Source: Streptomyces griseorubiginosus
GTDB lineage: Bacteria; Actinomycetota; Actinomycetes; Streptomycetales; Streptomycetaceae
Length of the DNA stretch: 64,000 bases
Assembly: GCF_001514195.1 (NCBI RefSeq)
Contig: NZ_KQ948736.1
Coordinates: 314,895 to 378,894, forward strand
Reading direction: 5' to 3'
Part shown: piece by piece, positions 55,584 to 63,339 of the stretch
Layout of the letters: the number at the start of each line of letters is the position of its first letter
How positions within the stretch are numbered: the first letter of the stretch is position 1
Made by a program: the position numbers and the translations under genes
Notes under the pieces: generated by a model
The model's input: only the letters and a program-made list of their open reading frames with translations
Database searches by the model: none
What the model was told of the DNA's origin: nothing

Positions 55584-56420
55584 ATGCGTGACAGCAGCAC
55601 GGATCAGCGGGCCGTCGGCTTCCTGCTGGACCTGATCGACGCCGACTCCGCCGCACGGATACGGCGGCGGATCGGCGCGCCGCGACCGGGCGGCAACCGG
55701 CGCCGGGCCGCGCACGCCGCCCTGAAGCTGACCCCGGTCCCCTCCTCCGTGCTGGTGTGGATCCTGGAGGAGGACGACCCCGAGCTCAACGCGGCGGTGT
55801 ACGGGCACCGTTCGGCGGACGAGCCGATGCGGCGGGCGGTGCTGCGGGGCATGCCGTTCGGTCCCGGCCGTACGGGCCCTCTGCGCGTGGACACGGTCCT
55901 GCGCAAGCACGCGGTGGAACCGCCGGTGCCGCAACCCGTCGTAGAGCTGGGGCTCGTCGGCGCGCTCCGTGCCGCCACCGCCATGGGACCGGCCAGGCAG
56001 GCCGCGTCCATGGTGCTGGGTCAGGACGACTGGCGGACGGTCACCGCGGCCGACCGTGAACGCCCGCTGCCCGGTTACGCCCGCTGGGCCCTGTCCGTGC
56101 GCCCGGACTGTCCGCCCGCGCTGCGCGAGCGGTTCGGCAGCCACCCCAAGTTCACCCACCGCGTCCGGCGGGCGGGAGTGCTGGCCGGATCCGGTGTCTA
56201 CGCGACCGCGCACGGACCGGCCGCGCACGTACTGACGGTGCTGTCCCTGGGCCCCGCGCTCTTCCCCGCGCGCGTGCGCGACGCCGAGAACGCCCTGCGC
56301 CCTCTGGTGCGCGACCACTTGGGCGACCGGGAGGAGGCCTGGGCGGTGCTCGCGCAGCTCCTCGACACGTTCCACGGGACGGCGCCGGAGCTGATCATGA
56401 CGGCGGGCGCGATCGCCTGA
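55584..56420 (+). CDS. Hypothetical protein of unknown function
   Basis: A 278-residue protein that I cannot assign. It starts MRDSSTDQRAVGFLLDLIDADSAARIRRRIG and is alanine/arginine rich with several amphipathic helices, so it may be an all-alpha (HEAT-like) protein. No catalytic motif, signal or membrane span. ATG 55584 chosen; a start 36 nt earlier has no ribosome site. It ends 18 nt before the first atypical tRNA gene, which runs in the opposite direction. Confidence 0.65.
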   Translation: MRDSSTDQRAVGFLLDLIDADSAARIRRRIGAPRPGGNRRRAAHAALKLTPVPSSVLVWILEEDDPELNAAVYGHRSADEPMRRAVLRGMPFGPGRTGPLRVDTVLRKHAVEPPVPQPVVELGLVGALRAATAMGPARQAASMVLGQDDWRTVTAADRERPLPGYARWALSVRPDCPPALRERFGSHPKFTHRVRRAGVLAGSGVYATAHGPAAHVLTVLSLGPALFPARVRDAENALRPLVRDHLGDREEAWAVLAQLLDTFHGTAPELIMTAGAIA

Positions 56421-56438
56421 CCCTGCCGGGCAAGGGGG

Positions 56439-56512
56439 GCGGGGCGGCTGGATTCGAACCAGCGTGTTCTGGTTTTGGAGACCGGTGCGCCTGCCTCTGC
56501 GCTACGGCCCCG
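56439..56512 (-). tRNA. Atypical tRNA, anticodon CCA (Trp-like), bulged acceptor stem
   Basis: The minus strand has U8/A9, a four-base D-stem (GCGC, AGAGGCAG, GCGC), anticodon loop CTCCAAA (anticodon CCA), variable AACAC, and T-arm GCTGG TTCGAAT CCAGC. The 5' acceptor strand has 8 bases against 7, so seven pairs form only with a bulged C. Anticodon stem has one C-A mismatch; base 73 is C, unlike the G73 needed for normal tRNA-Trp charging. No CCA is encoded. Conserved D-arm shared with the three tRNAs at 62461-62698. Confidence 0.65.
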
Positions 56513-56641
56513 CCCTTGGTCCCCGAGCCTAGTGCGCCGGTCCGGCGTGGGTGGGCGTAATGCGCTGGCCCGTTGTCAGTGGGCGCTGCTACCAATGAGG
56601 CACGGGGGCATCACGGGGGAATCCGGTACGGGGGGCTCGGC

Positions 56642-58045
56642 ATGGCGTACGGAGAGCGGGGGCGGCGTGTCCCGGTGGTCGACCTGGCCGACCGGCGGGC
56701 GCTGGAGCGGTACCGCCCGGCGGACGCGGGGGTGATCGAGGAGGCGCGGCGGCTGAAGGAGGCCGCGCTGCTGGACTTCGGGCTGACCGAGTCGGCGGTG
56801 GCGTCCTGGCTGTACGCCAAGTGCCACCACCAGATCCCCACGACCGCGATCGACACCGCGGCCGTGGTGGCCTCGGGCGACGGCTCCTGCCTGCTGCTCT
56901 ACAACCCGGACTTCTTCGTCGGCCTCGGCCTGGACGGCGTCAAGTTCGTGCTGTTCCACGAGGCGCGGCACCTCGTGCACCGGCATCTGTTCACCGACCC
57001 GGAGCTGCGCGCCGACCCGGTGTTCGAGCTGGCCTGCGAGGTGTCCGTCAACCATGTGGCGCTCGTCCGGCTGGGCCGCACGCGGCTGCCCCTGCTGAAC
57101 GGCCGCCCCACTGGGGTCGACCCGCGCGAGGTCCACGACGCCTACGTCCGGGACCTGACGGCACACGGTCTGGAGCCGGTGCCGTACGAGGTGTTCACCG
57201 AGACGGACATGCGGGTGTACGGCGAGCTGAAGCGCATGCACAGGCCGCCCGTCCCGGAGCGGCGGCTGTGCGTGCACCTGCGCGAGGGAGGCGTCCCGGC
57301 CGACCAGGAGACCGTCGACGCGGTGACCTCCTCGGCGCTGCTGAACTCCCTGCTGGCGGCCCGGCGGGGACACGCGGGCGCGGAGCGGGAGCTCCTCGAC
57401 CTGATGGACCGCACCGAGGACGGCAACGCCCGGGCCGCGCGGATCTGGGGCAGCCTGGGCGCGGGCACCCTGCGCGGCGAGACCACGCGCACGCGTACGG
57501 TCCACTGGTGGCAGCGCTGGCTGGTCGACGTGCTCGGCTCCAGACTGCGCGACGGCGAGCGGCTGGTGTACCCGAAGAAGCGGGGGGCGCTGCTCGCCGC
57601 CCTCGGCCAGGACCCGGTGCTCTCGCGGCGCGGTCCGGTACGGGAGAAGGTGCTCGTCGTCGCCTACGACACCTCGGGCTCCATGCCGGACCACGTGATC
57701 CAGTGGCTCACCCGACTGGTGGGCCGGATCGACGGGGTCGAGGCGCACTGGCTCTCCTTCGACGCCGTGGTGATGCCGTTCAGGCCGGGCGAGCGGGTCT
57801 ACGGCGGTGGCGGCACCAGCTTCCAGGTGGTCGCCGACTACGTGGAGGGCCGTACGGAGGTCGGCGGGCGGCGTTTCGACGTCACCCCCGACGCCGTCGT
57901 GGTGCTCACCGACGGATACGCCCCGCCCGTCACGCCCGCCGAGCCGGACAAATGGATCTGGCTGATCACGGAGGGCGGCAGCGAGTGGCCCGAAACCCAC
58001 ACACCGGCGATGGACTGCCATCGCGTCACCACAGGATCACGGTAA
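56642..58045 (+). CDS. Metallopeptidase-vWA domain protein (DUF2201-like plus von Willebrand A)
   Basis: A 467-residue protein. The N-terminal part carries a zinc-peptidase motif HEARH at residues 106-110 (FHEARHLVHRHL). A spacer domain follows. The C-terminal part is a vWA fold with the MIDAS DTSGS at residues 343-347 and the later TDGYAP. Such vWA proteins partner MoxR ATPases, and the MoxR gene starts directly after this stop codon with no spacer. Role inferred: a substrate-handling or effector subunit. ATG 56642 follows GGGGGG; an upstream in-frame ATG (56573) is unlikely. Confidence 0.82.
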   Translation: MAYGERGRRVPVVDLADRRALERYRPADAGVIEEARRLKEAALLDFGLTESAVASWLYAKCHHQIPTTAIDTAAVVASGDGSCLLLYNPDFFVGLGLDGVKFVLFHEARHLVHRHLFTDPELRADPVFELACEVSVNHVALVRLGRTRLPLLNGRPTGVDPREVHDAYVRDLTAHGLEPVPYEVFTETDMRVYGELKRMHRPPVPERRLCVHLREGGVPADQETVDAVTSSALLNSLLAARRGHAGAERELLDLMDRTEDGNARAARIWGSLGAGTLRGETTRTRTVHWWQRWLVDVLGSRLRDGERLVYPKKRGALLAALGQDPVLSRRGPVREKVLVVAYDTSGSMPDHVIQWLTRLVGRIDGVEAHWLSFDAVVMPFRPGERVYGGGGTSFQVVADYVEGRTEVGGRRFDVTPDAVVVLTDGYAPPVTPAEPDKWIWLITEGGSEWPETHTPAMDCHRVTTGSR

Positions 58046-59839
58046 ATGACCACGGACACCGAGCAGTTGACGGCATCGCGCCTCGAGTCGTTCATCGACG
58101 CGATGATCGACATGGGGCAGACGGGGCAGATCTTCGGCGAGCACGGCATCGGCAAGACGGCGACGTTCTTCTCGCACATCGGCCGGGTCCACCCGGACGC
58201 CACGCTGGTGTACGTCCCGGCGGCCAACCTGACGCCGGACGACCTGCTGGTCAACGCGCCGGTGCGCGACCCGCACACCGGTGAACTGGTCCTGCGCCAG
58301 CTCGTGATGAGCCAGCTGAAGCCGGGACGGCCGTTCGTGCTGCTCATCGACGACTCCCTCCAGGCGGGCGAGACGATCCAGTCGCAGCTGATGCAGATCG
58401 CCTGCAACTGGACGCTCGGGGAGCACGACCTGCGGGCGCTGGGCTGCGTCGGCGTCTTCCTCACGGACAACGAGTCGCTGGCCGAGACCTCGGCCCGCCG
58501 CAGCGACCTGGCGCTCCTCGACCGCATGGTGACCTTGCGGATCACGGCGAACGACACCGCGTGGCGGCGGCACCTGGCCGCCAAGTACCGCCCCTGGGAC
58601 CTGACTCCGGTGTTCTCGCTGTGGGCGTCGCTCTCCCCCGCCCTGCGTGAACTGCTGTCCCCGCGCACCCTGGACCACGTGCTGGCGAACGCCCGGGAGG
58701 GCTTTCCGCTGCGCTGGGGGCTGCCGTTGGTCGACGGGGAGCGGCTGCGGCTGGCCGAGCCGGGTCCGGACGGCAGGCCGGGGCAGAACCGCACCGCCGA
58801 GATCCTGGACCGGATCGCGACGCTCCTCGGCGTGTCCAACCCCGCGACGATCCCCGACCCGGTCCGGCAGGTGCTGCGGGCCGCGCTGCGGGGCCGCTGG
58901 ACGGTGCTGCTCCAGGGCCCACCGGGCTGCGGCAAGACGGAACTGGTGCGCGAGACCGTGCGGACGGCCCTGGGCCGCGAACCGCTGTACTTCTCGCTGC
59001 CGGTGACGAACGTCGAGGAACTGTGCGCGCCGATCCCGTCCGCCGACGGCACCCTCGACAACCTGCTGGCGGCGAAGTTCACCGGGCCCGAGCCCAAGGC
59101 GATCGTGTGGGACGAGTACAACCGGCCCAAGGACAAGGCCGCGTTCGCGAAGCTCATGGAGATCACTCAGGAGTGGTCGCTGGCGGGGCGGCGGATCGAG
59201 AACCTGCGGGCTCAGATCGCGGTGCAGAACCCGCCGTACCATCTGGGCCGCAAGATGCTCGTGTCCCGGAACAACATCGCCCAGGCGACCCGGTTCACGG
59301 CTTCGCTCCAGGTCGAGCCCGCCGACATACCGGCCAACGAGTGGCTGCTGGCCCGGTACGGCTCGGACGCCGAGACCGTCCTGGAGTGGTGGAAGCACGA
59401 CATCGACGACGAGGGACGGGCCTGGATCACCAAGCGGACGCTGGAGCGGCTGATCAAGCTGCACCGGCGCGGGCTGCCGCTGGAGATGGGCACCGTCTAT
59501 CTCGGCGACGGCGAGTACGCGCCCGTCCCGCTCACCGCGCTGATCGACCGCTTCCGGGGCCGCCCGGTCACCGGTCTGCGTGAGCTGGCGCGGGACCTCG
59601 ACGCCTGGGAGGCCCGGCTGCGCCGCGCCGCCGGCCACTCCTCGGAGGGCGGTGACGACAGCGACACCGTCCACCAGATCCTCGCCAACGCGGAGTTGTC
59701 CCAGCTGCGCAAGAACCGGGTGGCCGTGACGCGCCTGGTCGCCCTGCTGCCGGCGAAGCTGCGGGCGACCTATCTGGTGGGCGCGTCGGCGCAGCAACAG
59801 CGCTTCTGGACGGAGGTGTTCATGGCGATGGCACGGTGA
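58046..59839 (+). CDS. Dual-AAA MoxR-type ATPase
   Basis: A 597-residue protein with two ATPase modules. Module one: Walker A GEHGIGKT at 31-38 and Walker B-like FVLLIDDS, where Asp replaces the usual Glu, so it may bind but not hydrolyse ATP. Module two: Walker A GPPGCGKT at 291-298 and Walker B AIVWDEYNR. The second module is the stronger MoxR match. MoxR ATPases act as chaperones for vWA partners; the vWA gene is immediately upstream. The ATG overlaps nothing and directly follows the TAA. Confidence 0.88.
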   Translation: MTTDTEQLTASRLESFIDAMIDMGQTGQIFGEHGIGKTATFFSHIGRVHPDATLVYVPAANLTPDDLLVNAPVRDPHTGELVLRQLVMSQLKPGRPFVLLIDDSLQAGETIQSQLMQIACNWTLGEHDLRALGCVGVFLTDNESLAETSARRSDLALLDRMVTLRITANDTAWRRHLAAKYRPWDLTPVFSLWASLSPALRELLSPRTLDHVLANAREGFPLRWGLPLVDGERLRLAEPGPDGRPGQNRTAEILDRIATLLGVSNPATIPDPVRQVLRAALRGRWTVLLQGPPGCGKTELVRETVRTALGREPLYFSLPVTNVEELCAPIPSADGTLDNLLAAKFTGPEPKAIVWDEYNRPKDKAAFAKLMEITQEWSLAGRRIENLRAQIAVQNPPYHLGRKMLVSRNNIAQATRFTASLQVEPADIPANEWLLARYGSDAETVLEWWKHDIDDEGRAWITKRTLERLIKLHRRGLPLEMGTVYLGDGEYAPVPLTALIDRFRGRPVTGLRELARDLDAWEARLRRAAGHSSEGGDDSDTVHQILANAELSQLRKNRVAVTRLVALLPAKLRATYLVGASAQQQRFWTEVFMAMAR

Positions 59840-59847
59840 TCGGGCGT

Positions 59848-59911
59848 AGGCCGGTCGCCGGTCGCCAGCTGCCGGTCGCTGGCCGCCGGTCGCCGGCGCC
59901 GGTCGCCGGTG
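59848..59911. repeat. Short CCGGTCG-rich array between the MoxR and LRR genes
   Basis: Repeated (C)CGGTCGCCGGTCGC-like units of 7-14 bp fill the convergent gap between the two stop codons. Several CCGGTCG/CGCCGGC elements could fold as a bidirectional terminator. Confidence 0.6.
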
Positions 59912-61099
59912 TCAGCCTGAGGCACTCGCCGGTGGGGTCCGGTGCACGCTGCGTACGGCCGCCACGTCCGCCGGTACCGACGGGGGCGGGAGGTGGGCGC
60001 TATGGGCGGCGAGACGGCGTTTGACGCTGGCGGCGATCCCCTCGCCCAGAACGAACCGGGTGGCCGTCGTGGCGCGGGGGGCGGTGTCCAGGAGGCGGTG
60101 GGCCTCGCGGCTGCGCATGCCGGTGTGGGTGAGGACGAGGTGGGTGAGCCGGTGTCCGGCGGTGCTCGCGAGGACGTCCGCGATGGTCTCGGCGGCCGTC
60201 AGGTCCACGTGGTTGTCCTGAGCGCCGAGCACGGCCGCCGCGCGTACCCGGCCGAGGTCCAGCAACTGCACCCCGGCCGCCGTCGCCGCGGCGACCAGCC
60301 GGGCCGCCGCCGAGGGGCCGATGCCGTTGCTCGCGACCGACAGACGGGTGAGCCGGCCGTGCGGCGCCCGGTCCAGCGCCGCCGCGAGCCGCAGAGCGCC
60401 GGCATCGCCCAACCCGGCCGCGGACACGTACAGTTCGTCGACCGCGCCCGCCGCGATCACCTCGACGAGCGCTGCCGCGCCCGCCTCCCCCAGCGGATTG
60501 CCGCCGACGAACAGCCGCTCGATCCGTCGGCCGTGCTCCGCCGCGGCCGCCAGCGCGTCGGCCAGGACGGCGGCTCCGGTGGCGTCGAGCCCGGTCTGGA
60601 CGAGGTCCAGGGTCCGCAACGAGCGTGCGGCGTCGATGAGTTCGGCGGCCGCCCGGCCGCCCCCGGCGCCCAGCGGATTGCGCTTGAGCCAGACGCCCGT
60701 GACGACCTGCGGCGAGGCCCGCAACTGGTCGGCGATCCGGCAGGCGCCGCCCTCGGTGACGCCGTTGCAGCCGAGGTACAGGGTCTCGACGCCGGTGCCC
60801 GCTCCGGCCACCGCGGCGGCCCCGTCGTCGCCCAGCGCGTCGGTCCCCAGCAGCAGGTGCCGTACCGGGGAAGGCCCCTGGGACAGCGCGTCGGCGACCA
60901 GCGCGGCACCCTCGGTGCCCAGGGACTGCTTGCACAGGTCGAGGCGGCCGTCGGGCAGCGCCGTACCCGCCGCGAAGTCGAGCCGCTCCCCCGCCGGGCG
61001 GCCGGACCGCAACCAGTCGAGCAGCGGGGCGAGTTCGGCGGTGGGACGGGGCACGACGTGCGGTACTCCCGCGAAGGGTCCCCCGGCGTCCGCGCTCAC
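59912..61099 (-). CDS. Leucine-rich-repeat (RNI-like) protein
   Basis: A 395-residue protein made mostly of 27-30 residue LRR units: LYLGCNGVTEGGACRIADQL, VWLKRNPLGAGGGRAAAELI, LDLVQTGLDATGAAVLADAL and so on, as in ribonuclease-inhibitor-like proteins. LRR proteins usually bind proteins or RNA. No signal peptide or membrane segment is seen. GTG 61099 overlaps the SDR stop (GTGA), so it is coupled to that gene. Partner role in the tRNA/MoxR/vWA locus is inferred. Confidence 0.82.
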   Translation of the reverse strand: MSADAGGPFAGVPHVVPRPTAELAPLLDWLRSGRPAGERLDFAAGTALPDGRLDLCKQSLGTEGAALVADALSQGPSPVRHLLLGTDALGDDGAAAVAGAGTGVETLYLGCNGVTEGGACRIADQLRASPQVVTGVWLKRNPLGAGGGRAAAELIDAARSLRTLDLVQTGLDATGAAVLADALAAAAEHGRRIERLFVGGNPLGEAGAAALVEVIAAGAVDELYVSAAGLGDAGALRLAAALDRAPHGRLTRLSVASNGIGPSAAARLVAAATAAGVQLLDLGRVRAAAVLGAQDNHVDLTAAETIADVLASTAGHRLTHLVLTHTGMRSREAHRLLDTAPRATTATRFVLGEGIAASVKRRLAAHSAHLPPPSVPADVAAVRSVHRTPPASASG

Positions 61100-62433
61100 C
61101 ACTCCGCCTCCTGGTAGTCCTTCAGGAACACGCCGGACACGGGGTCGCCCGCCTCGCCGCGCACGATGGGGTCGTAGACCCGCGCCGCCCCGTCCACGAT
61201 GTCCAGCGGCGTGCGGAACCCGGCGCGGGCCATCCGCTCCTTCTTCGGCGCCGGGTTCTCGTCGGTGATCCAGCCGGTGTCGACGGCGCACATGTGCACT
61301 CCCTGCACGGCGAGTTCGGCGGCGCTCGTGCGGGTGAGCATGTTGAGGGCGGCCTTGGCCATGTTGGTGTGCGGGTGCCCGGGCATCTTGTTGCGGACGG
61401 CGAACCGTCCCTCCACGGCTGTCACGTTGACGACGTACCGGCGCGGGTGCGGGGAGGCCAGCAGCAGGGGCAGCAGTCGGTCGCAGAGGAGCGCCGGGGC
61501 GAGCGCGTTGACGAGCTGGGTCTCCAGGACCTCGGCCGGGTCAAGTGCGCCGAGCCGGGCCGACCAGGAGTTCTCCGGGGACGGGTCGGGCAGCAGCCCG
61601 GCCTCGTCGGCCTCGCGCAGCGCGACGGGCAGGGCGGCCGCGCCGCTCTCCAGCATGCGCGTCGAGATGAAGCCCGGTGCCCGTCGCGCCCCTTCGGGCA
61701 ATGCGTCCCGCTCTCCGGCGGCGAGGAGGGCGTACGACTCGGGTGGTCGGCGTACCGTCTGCGCGGCGTTGTTGACGAGGATGTCCAGGGGGCGGCCCTC
61801 CCGGCACAGTTCCTCGCACAGGCCGAGCACCTGGCGCGGGTCGCGCAGGTCGACGGCGATCACGGTCAGCCGGTCCAGCCAGCGCGCACTGCCCGGCTCG
61901 GCCTGGAAGCGGCGCACGGTGTCGTGCGGGAAGCGGCTGGTCACGAGCAGTTCGGCGCCGTCCCGGAGCATCATCAGGGCCAGCTGGAAGCCGATCTTCA
62001 CGCGTCCTCCGGTGAGCAGCGCGCGGCGGCCCGCGAGGTCGGTGCTCAGCCGGCGCCGGGCGGTGTTGTCGGCGGCGCAGCGCGGGCAGAGGCGGTGGTA
62101 GAAGGCGTCGACCTGTCGATAGGACGTCTTGCAGACATAGCAACTGCGCGGCTTGCGGAAGACACCCACGTCCCCTGTGTCGCCGGACACGGCCAGCGGC
62201 GCGTCCTCACGCCGGTCCTGGGCGCCGGTGGCGGTTGCCGCCATGGCGGCCGCGTCGGCCGCTGCCGTCTCGGCACCGCGCGCCTTGCGCCGCCTCAGCC
62301 GTCCGTCGCGGGCGAAGGACGCGGCGACCTGCTCGGCACGGAGCCGTACCGGGTCGTCGACGGGCAGCTCGCGCAGTCTGCCGACCGTGCGGTGGAAGGC
62401 GGCCAGCTCGTCCTCGTCGATCATGTCCCCCAT
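61096..62433 (-). CDS. Zinc-ribbon-SDR family protein
   Basis: A 445-residue protein. Residues 98-119 form a C4 zinc ribbon (C98, C101, C116, C119). A short-chain-dehydrogenase domain follows: nucleotide loop TGGRVKIG at 141-148 and LDILVNNAAQT. At the expected catalytic YxxxK the protein reads PHTNMAKAAL, so Lys is kept but the Tyr position is Thr. The domain may thus have lost or altered catalysis. ATG at 62433 with GGGGCGGGG before it; the 3' end of a tRNA gene lies only 28 bp upstream, so it may come off a tRNA-mRNA transcript. Confidence 0.8.
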   Translation of the reverse strand: MGDMIDEDELAAFHRTVGRLRELPVDDPVRLRAEQVAASFARDGRLRRRKARGAETAAADAAAMAATATGAQDRREDAPLAVSGDTGDVGVFRKPRSCYVCKTSYRQVDAFYHRLCPRCAADNTARRRLSTDLAGRRALLTGGRVKIGFQLALMMLRDGAELLVTSRFPHDTVRRFQAEPGSARWLDRLTVIAVDLRDPRQVLGLCEELCREGRPLDILVNNAAQTVRRPPESYALLAAGERDALPEGARRAPGFISTRMLESGAAALPVALREADEAGLLPDPSPENSWSARLGALDPAEVLETQLVNALAPALLCDRLLPLLLASPHPRRYVVNVTAVEGRFAVRNKMPGHPHTNMAKAALNMLTRTSAAELAVQGVHMCAVDTGWITDENPAPKKERMARAGFRTPLDIVDGAARVYDPIVRGEAGDPVSGVFLKDYQEAEW

Positions 62434-62460
62434 GCGCCCCGCCCCGTTCGTGCCCTGCCG

Positions 62461-62532
62461 TGGACCGGGTCGGATTCGAACCGACGTTCCCTTCATGCGA
62501 TGAAGGTGCGCCTGCCTCTGCGCTACCGACCC
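62461..62532 (-). tRNA. Atypical tRNA, anticodon CGC (Ala), with G3-U70
   Basis: The minus strand folds well: acceptor GGGTCGG / CCGGTCC, seven pairs with the G3-U70 wobble that is the alanine identity element; D-arm as in its sisters; anticodon stem CCTTC/GAAGG perfect with loop ATCGCAT (anticodon CGC, U33 correct); variable GAAC; T-arm GTCGG TTCGAAT CCGAC; A73. So alanine charging is plausible. Variable loop is only 4 nt. No CCA encoded. Confidence 0.75.
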
Positions 62533-62541
62533 CTGCGCCAT

Positions 62542-62613
62542 GGGCCCCGGCCGGATTCGAACCGGCGTATCCGCCTTGAGAGGGCGGCGAGTCTGCCTCT
62601 GCTCTACAGGGCC
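62542..62613 (-). tRNA. Atypical tRNA, anticodon CTC (Glu)
   Basis: Acceptor GGCCCTG / CGGGGCC pairs fully (one U-G). D-arm GAGC AGAGGCAG ACTC is weaker (three pairs). Anticodon stem CCGCC/GGCGG perfect, loop CTCTCAA, anticodon CTC. Variable ATAC, T-arm GCCGG TTCGAAT CCGGC. Base 73 is C. It lies 9 bp from the tRNA at 62461 and 11 bp from the next. Confidence 0.7.
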
Positions 62614-62624
62614 CCGTGGACGCA

Positions 62625-62698
62625 GCCCGGGGGTCGGATTCGAACCGACGTGTTTCGCCTGTGCAGGGCGGTGCGCCTGCCTCTGCGCTACGCCCGGG
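62625..62698 (-). tRNA. Atypical tRNA, anticodon GCA (Cys-like), bulged acceptor stem
   Basis: D-arm GCGC AGAGGCAG GCGC, anticodon loop CTGCACA (anticodon GCA), variable AACAC, T-arm GTCGG TTCGAAT CCGAC. As in the CCA tRNA at 56439, the acceptor pairs seven bases only if one C on an 8-base 5' strand is bulged. One anticodon-stem mismatch. Base 73 is C; bacterial tRNA-Cys needs U73, so normal charging is doubtful. First gene of the three-tRNA group on this strand. Confidence 0.65.
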
Positions 62699-62733
62699 TG
62701 CGCTCCGGGATCCTAGCCGTACTCCCGGCCGGT

Positions 62734-62821
62734 CGGCTCATCGGTTTTCCGGCCGGCTCATCGGCTTTCGCTCGGCTCACCGGCTATCGCTCGGCTCATC
62801 GGCCCTCGGTCGGCTCATCGG
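62734..62821. repeat. Stop-codon-copying array after whiB
   Basis: Five units at 62734, 62754, 62773, 62792 and 62811 (19-20 bp period). In the whiB sense each reads CCGATGAGCCG (one has GTGA). The unit at 62811-62821 is the real whiB end. Each unit thus has the gene's final codon and TGA. Confidence 0.85.
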
Positions 62822-63063
62822 TTGCCCAGCCGCCTGATGTCGAGCCGCTCCTTCTCGGAGAGGCCTCCCCAGACGCCGAAGCGCTCGTCGTTGGCCAGGG
62901 CGTACTCGAGGCAGGCCGGGCGCATCTCGCACATGCCGCAGATGCGCTTCGCCTCCCGTACCGAGCTGCCCGGCTCCGGAAAGAAGAAATCCGCCCCGGT
63001 CTGCGCGCACAGCGCCTGCGTCTGCCAGTCGAGGCCGCCCGGGCTGATGGTGTCTGTGTGCAT
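62815..63063 (-). CDS. WhiB-family iron-sulfur transcription factor
   Basis: An 82-residue Wbl protein. The four cluster ligands are C19, C42, C45 and C51; the beta-turn is GVWGG at 63-67, followed by the basic SEKERLDIRRLGNR. Wbl proteins bind a 4Fe-4S cluster and the primary sigma factor, controlling development, redox or antibiotic response. The ATG at 63063 (MHTDTISPGG) is the natural start. The 276-bp upstream gap to the VOC gene has no gene. Confidence 0.93.
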   Translation of the reverse strand: MHTDTISPGGLDWQTQALCAQTGADFFFPEPGSSVREAKRICGMCEMRPACLEYALANDERFGVWGGLSEKERLDIRRLGNR

Positions 63064-63339
63064 GGCCGAGATCGTGCCGGGCAGCGAAAAACGTTCGATC
63101 AACGGCGGATCAACGAGGCCGTTCATGACCCCCGGCGGCCTGGCCAATCCTCGCCCGGCCGCCTCGTCGGTCCTCGCCCCGACCGCCTCGATGGTCCCCG
63201 TCCCCGCCCTCGGGCGCACGGCGGCGCGCTGGATCGGTTTCGCCTCGCACCCGGCCCGTCCCGGCATCCCGGCGGCGATTGTCGGTGGGCGGTGCCAGAC
63301 TCGGCAGTGCAGGCAACGGGACCCCGTCAGAGGAGGGCA

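Noticed and set aside
56439..62698. Integrative element bounded by tRNA attachment sites
   Set aside because: No integrase, excisionase or direct att repeats visible; tRNAs are intact-like genes on both sides, not 3' fragments.
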